This document shows, piece after piece, positions 61,900 through 64,000 of a stretch of 64,000 nt of DNA. Under the pieces are notes generated by a model. The model did not search any database, had not been told where the DNA came from, and worked only from the letters and a program-made list of their open reading frames with translations. The first letter of the stretch is position 1; the number at the start of each line of letters is the position of its first letter. Both the position numbers and the translations under genes were made by a program. Origin of the DNA: Syntrophaceae bacterium UBA6087 (GTDB lineage: Bacteria; Desulfobacterota; Desulfomonilia; UBA1062); NCBI GenBank assembly GCA_002448235.1, contig DIXF01000001.1, positions 62,001 to 126,000 of the forward strand. Direction: 5' to 3'.

Positions 61900-63601
61900 C
61901 CTCTGCTCCTTTGCTGGCTACCGTGATGTTCGGGCTCAGATCCATGATGCTCGTGCTCTTCTGCATGATATTCTTGAATGCAGGGCAGGCTACGACGCTC
62001 GCATAATAATGCAGCTGCGGCTCGTTGATACTGATGACCATGGTGAGCCTTGGCTTACCGCTCGCGTCGATAATACCTCCGATGAAAGTCGAAACATAGT
62101 CTTTTTTTGAGTACGCTTTGGTCAGAGGATCGATCTTCTGGGCAGTGCCCGTCTTTCCGAACACTTGGAAGGAGCTCATCCCTGCAACTTCTGCAGTGCC
62201 TCCCTTCATGGCTACGGTCTTGAGAATATCCAGGACCTGGTCGGACGTATGGGGAGACAGGACCTTCCTCACGATAGTCGGCCGGAAATACTCCACTTCT
62301 TTTCCCGTGGCATCGGTGATGTGGTCGATGAGGTACGGCTTCATGAGCATACCGCCGTTGACCATGGCATTAAAGGAGCTGATGAGCTGGATTCCGGTCA
62401 CGGAGAAGCCCTGGCCGTAGGAGACCGTCGCCTTGTCCACCATGGTCCACCGCCTTGGCTGCCTGATCTGGCCTCCGGGCTCGCCGGGGAACTGGATGCC
62501 TGTCCGCGACGTAAAGCCCATGATATCGAGGCATCCGTACATGTCATCCGCTCTGACCGGGTCGAGGAGCTTTACGATTCCGATGTTGCTCGAGTATTTG
62601 ATGACGTCGGTGACGGGAAGCCACCCGTATTTTTCGTGGTCGTGGATGACGATCCGGTGGTAGTTATATTTGCCGTTTTCGCAGTAGACAGCCTGGGAAG
62701 GCCGGAAGATTCCTTTCTCGATTCCCCAGGCGATCCACATGGGCTTCATGACGGACCCCGGTTCGTACAGGTCGACTATTGCCCGGTTTCTGTGGCCGTC
62801 GATGGTTTTGTACAGGCCGATATTGGGATTGAAGCTCGGGTACGACACCATTGAGTAGATTTCTCCGGTGGCGGGGTTGGTGACTATGGCGTATCCCGAC
62901 CGGGCGTTGTGGGATTTTATCACCTTTTCGAGCTCGGAATAGGCGATGTACTGGAGTCTCCGGTCAAGGGTCAGCCAGAGGGTATACCCGTCCTTCGCCT
63001 CATCCGGAGGCAGCCCTCTGGCGTAGATGATCCTTCCCATGCCGTCCTTATGGGCTTCGATCTGCCGGGGTTTGCCCTTGAGGACGTTGTCGAAGAGGAG
63101 CTCCAGTCCTTCCAGCCCCTGGCCATCGACGCCGACGATCCCGAGCACGTTCGCCATGGAATCGCACTCGGGATAAAACCTTTTCGCTTCATTGTAGAAA
63201 CCGACGCCTTTGATCTTCAGCTTCTCGACGGCGGCAATCTGATCGGGCGGGACATGTCGCTTGATCCATACGAAGTATCGTGAGGAGTCGAGCCGTTTGC
63301 GCAGGGAACGCTCGTTGATATTCAGAACGTTTGCAAGCTTGGAGGCGGCGCGTGCCGGGTTGTCGATGAGCCGGGGATTCACGGCAATGGACTTCACGTC
63401 GAGGCTGATAGCCAGAGGCTGGCCGCTTTTGTCGTACATGGCCCCCCGATAGGAGCTCAGCTTGATGCTGTAATCGAATTTCTTATGGGCAAGGGTAAGG
63501 ATCTTGTCGGGCTTGACGACCTGGAGGTCCAGCGCGCGGCAGCCTATGACCGCTAAGAGCAGGACAAAGAGGATGCGGATAACCTTTACTCGTTGTGCCA
63601 T
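61886..63601 (-). CDS. ftsI: Septal transpeptidase FtsI (PBP3)
   Basis: 571 residues. One N-terminal transmembrane helix is followed by a pedestal domain and the transpeptidase. Active-site motifs are Ser 283 in PGSVMK (SxxK), SSN (337-339) and KTGT (483-486). SVMK replaces the more common STFK, but the catalytic Ser and Lys are in place. With FtsW it cross-links septal peptidoglycan. Penicillin-binding is expected. Confidence 0.95.
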   Translation of the reverse strand: MAQRVKVIRILFVLLLAVIGCRALDLQVVKPDKILTLAHKKFDYSIKLSSYRGAMYDKSGQPLAISLDVKSIAVNPRLIDNPARAASKLANVLNINERSLRKRLDSSRYFVWIKRHVPPDQIAAVEKLKIKGVGFYNEAKRFYPECDSMANVLGIVGVDGQGLEGLELLFDNVLKGKPRQIEAHKDGMGRIIYARGLPPDEAKDGYTLWLTLDRRLQYIAYSELEKVIKSHNARSGYAIVTNPATGEIYSMVSYPSFNPNIGLYKTIDGHRNRAIVDLYEPGSVMKPMWIAWGIEKGIFRPSQAVYCENGKYNYHRIVIHDHEKYGWLPVTDVIKYSSNIGIVKLLDPVRADDMYGCLDIMGFTSRTGIQFPGEPGGQIRQPRRWTMVDKATVSYGQGFSVTGIQLISSFNAMVNGGMLMKPYLIDHITDATGKEVEYFRPTIVRKVLSPHTSDQVLDILKTVAMKGGTAEVAGMSSFQVFGKTGTAQKIDPLTKAYSKKDYVSTFIGGIIDASGKPRLTMVISINEPQLHYYASVVACPAFKNIMQKSTSIMDLSPNITVASKGAEGEDI

Positions 63602-63876
63602 ATGTATATTACCTGATCAGGGCTCGGCGACTTCATGCCCAGCTTGTCCCGCGCTATTGCCTCAAGCCTCTTGGAGCTTTTCAGGGTCGAGATTTCGAGG
63701 CGCAGTGATTTCTCCTCGCTTAAGAGCTCCTCCTTCTTGGTCTGCTCCTCGGATATCTTATATCCGAGTTCGGTCGACATATGTCTGGACCAGATGTGGA
63801 AGAACGCCCACGTGGTGAACACCAGGAGGATGATGATGGTGGAGGGGAGAATCTCGAGCGAGAGCCTTGTCTTCAC
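63586..63876 (-). CDS. ftsL: Cell division protein FtsL
   Basis: 96 residues from GTG 63876, overlapping the rsmH stop (GTGA). One transmembrane helix (TIIILLVFTTWAFFHIWS) precedes a leucine-zipper-like coiled coil (EEQTKKEELLSEEKSLRLEI), the FtsL pattern. It joins FtsQ and FtsB in the divisome and overlaps ftsI by 16 bases. Confidence 0.88.
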   Translation of the reverse strand: MKTRLSLEILPSTIIILLVFTTWAFFHIWSRHMSTELGYKISEEQTKKEELLSEEKSLRLEISTLKSSKRLEAIARDKLGMKSPSPDQVIYIWHNE

Positions 63877-64000
63877 GAGACCCTCCTCGCCGCCCTGAGG
63901 CGTGCGCTTCTGGCCCTGGGATTCTGAAGGATCTCTTCTTCCGTGGGGGTGACGGACTTCCGCGTGATCCGCTCCAGAATAGGGCCCGTGTCTTTCGCAG
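63873..64000 (-). CDS. rsmH: 16S rRNA methyltransferase RsmH, C-terminal fragment (cut by window end)
   Basis: Only the last 42 codons are inside the window. They read as GPILERITRKSVTPTEEEIL followed by NPRARSARLRAARR, the conserved RsmH (MraW) C-terminus. RsmH methylates C1402 of 16S rRNA and opens most dcw clusters. The gene continues beyond base 64000. Confidence 0.93.
   Translation of the reverse strand, partial: AKDTGPILERITRKSVTPTEEEILQNPRARSARLRAARRVS

Overview
The window looks like a chromosomal segment of a mesophilic anaerobic bacterium of the Desulfobacterota (the former Deltaproteobacteria). This placement is an inference. It rests on the split F1Fo-ATPase operon that starts with b' and b and lacks subunits a and c, an FYDLN-type zinc-ribbon protein, SelB, a bacterial XPB helicase with its partner, two acyl-CoA ligases and a complete Gram-negative style dcw cluster with the meso-DAP type MurE motif. 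BamD and an LpoA-like lipoprotein show a diderm envelope. No rRNA is present to fix the taxon.

Layout. (1) 0.1-4.8 kb: a lipoprotein, then an ArsR-regulated operon (regulator, CSC-motif permease, two thioredoxin-fold proteins, a CcdA-like protein, an anchored rhodanese and a MauE/DoxX protein). Two identical operators flank the regulator gene. (2) 4.8-12 kb: a CPBP protease, selB, a 40-residue small gene, an LpoA-like lipoprotein with bamD, an FYDLN protein, and a DUF4911-unknown-CvpA operon. (3) 12-18.7 kb: a hairpin-rich leader, one or two small membrane-protein genes, then atpF'-atpF-atpH-atpA-atpG-atpD-atpC. (4) 18.8-28.8 kb: tRNA-Arg(ACG) with a 9.9 kb integrated island. The island is bounded by a perfect 44-bp repeat of the tRNA 3' end and carries hsdRMS, five genes of unknown or weakly predicted function and a tyrosine recombinase. 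(5) 28.8-45 kb: a CDF transporter, two acyl-CoA ligases, a PAS-histidine kinase/NarL-type regulator pair, a polyprenol-phosphate-type glycosyltransferase, a GpgS-like glycosyltransferase-receiver-PHP operon, the XPB helicase pair and an M48 protease. (6) 45.4-47.8 kb: a secreted PKD-repeat protein. (7) 47.9-64 kb, minus strand: rsmH (partial)-ftsL-ftsI-murE-murF-mraY-small gene-murD-ftsW-murG-murC-murB-ftsQ-ftsA-ftsZ-alr.

How the parts work together. The first operon reads as a thiol/disulfide relay built around an efflux-type permease. CcdA would carry electrons to the exported thioredoxin and perhaps to the rhodanese, under a cysteine-containing ArsR repressor. The dcw block makes the lipid-linked peptidoglycan precursor and the divisome; nearly every junction overlaps, so translation is probably coupled. 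The island is a compact integrative element whose only recognisable cargo is a Type I restriction-modification system.

The points most worth a second look are a 44-residue gene fitted exactly between mraY and murD, a 36-residue membrane protein coupled to the ATPase b' subunit, the structured leader before it, an extra beta-sandwich-like segment inside HsdR, the paired ArsR operators, and the candidate integrase arm sites at both island ends.
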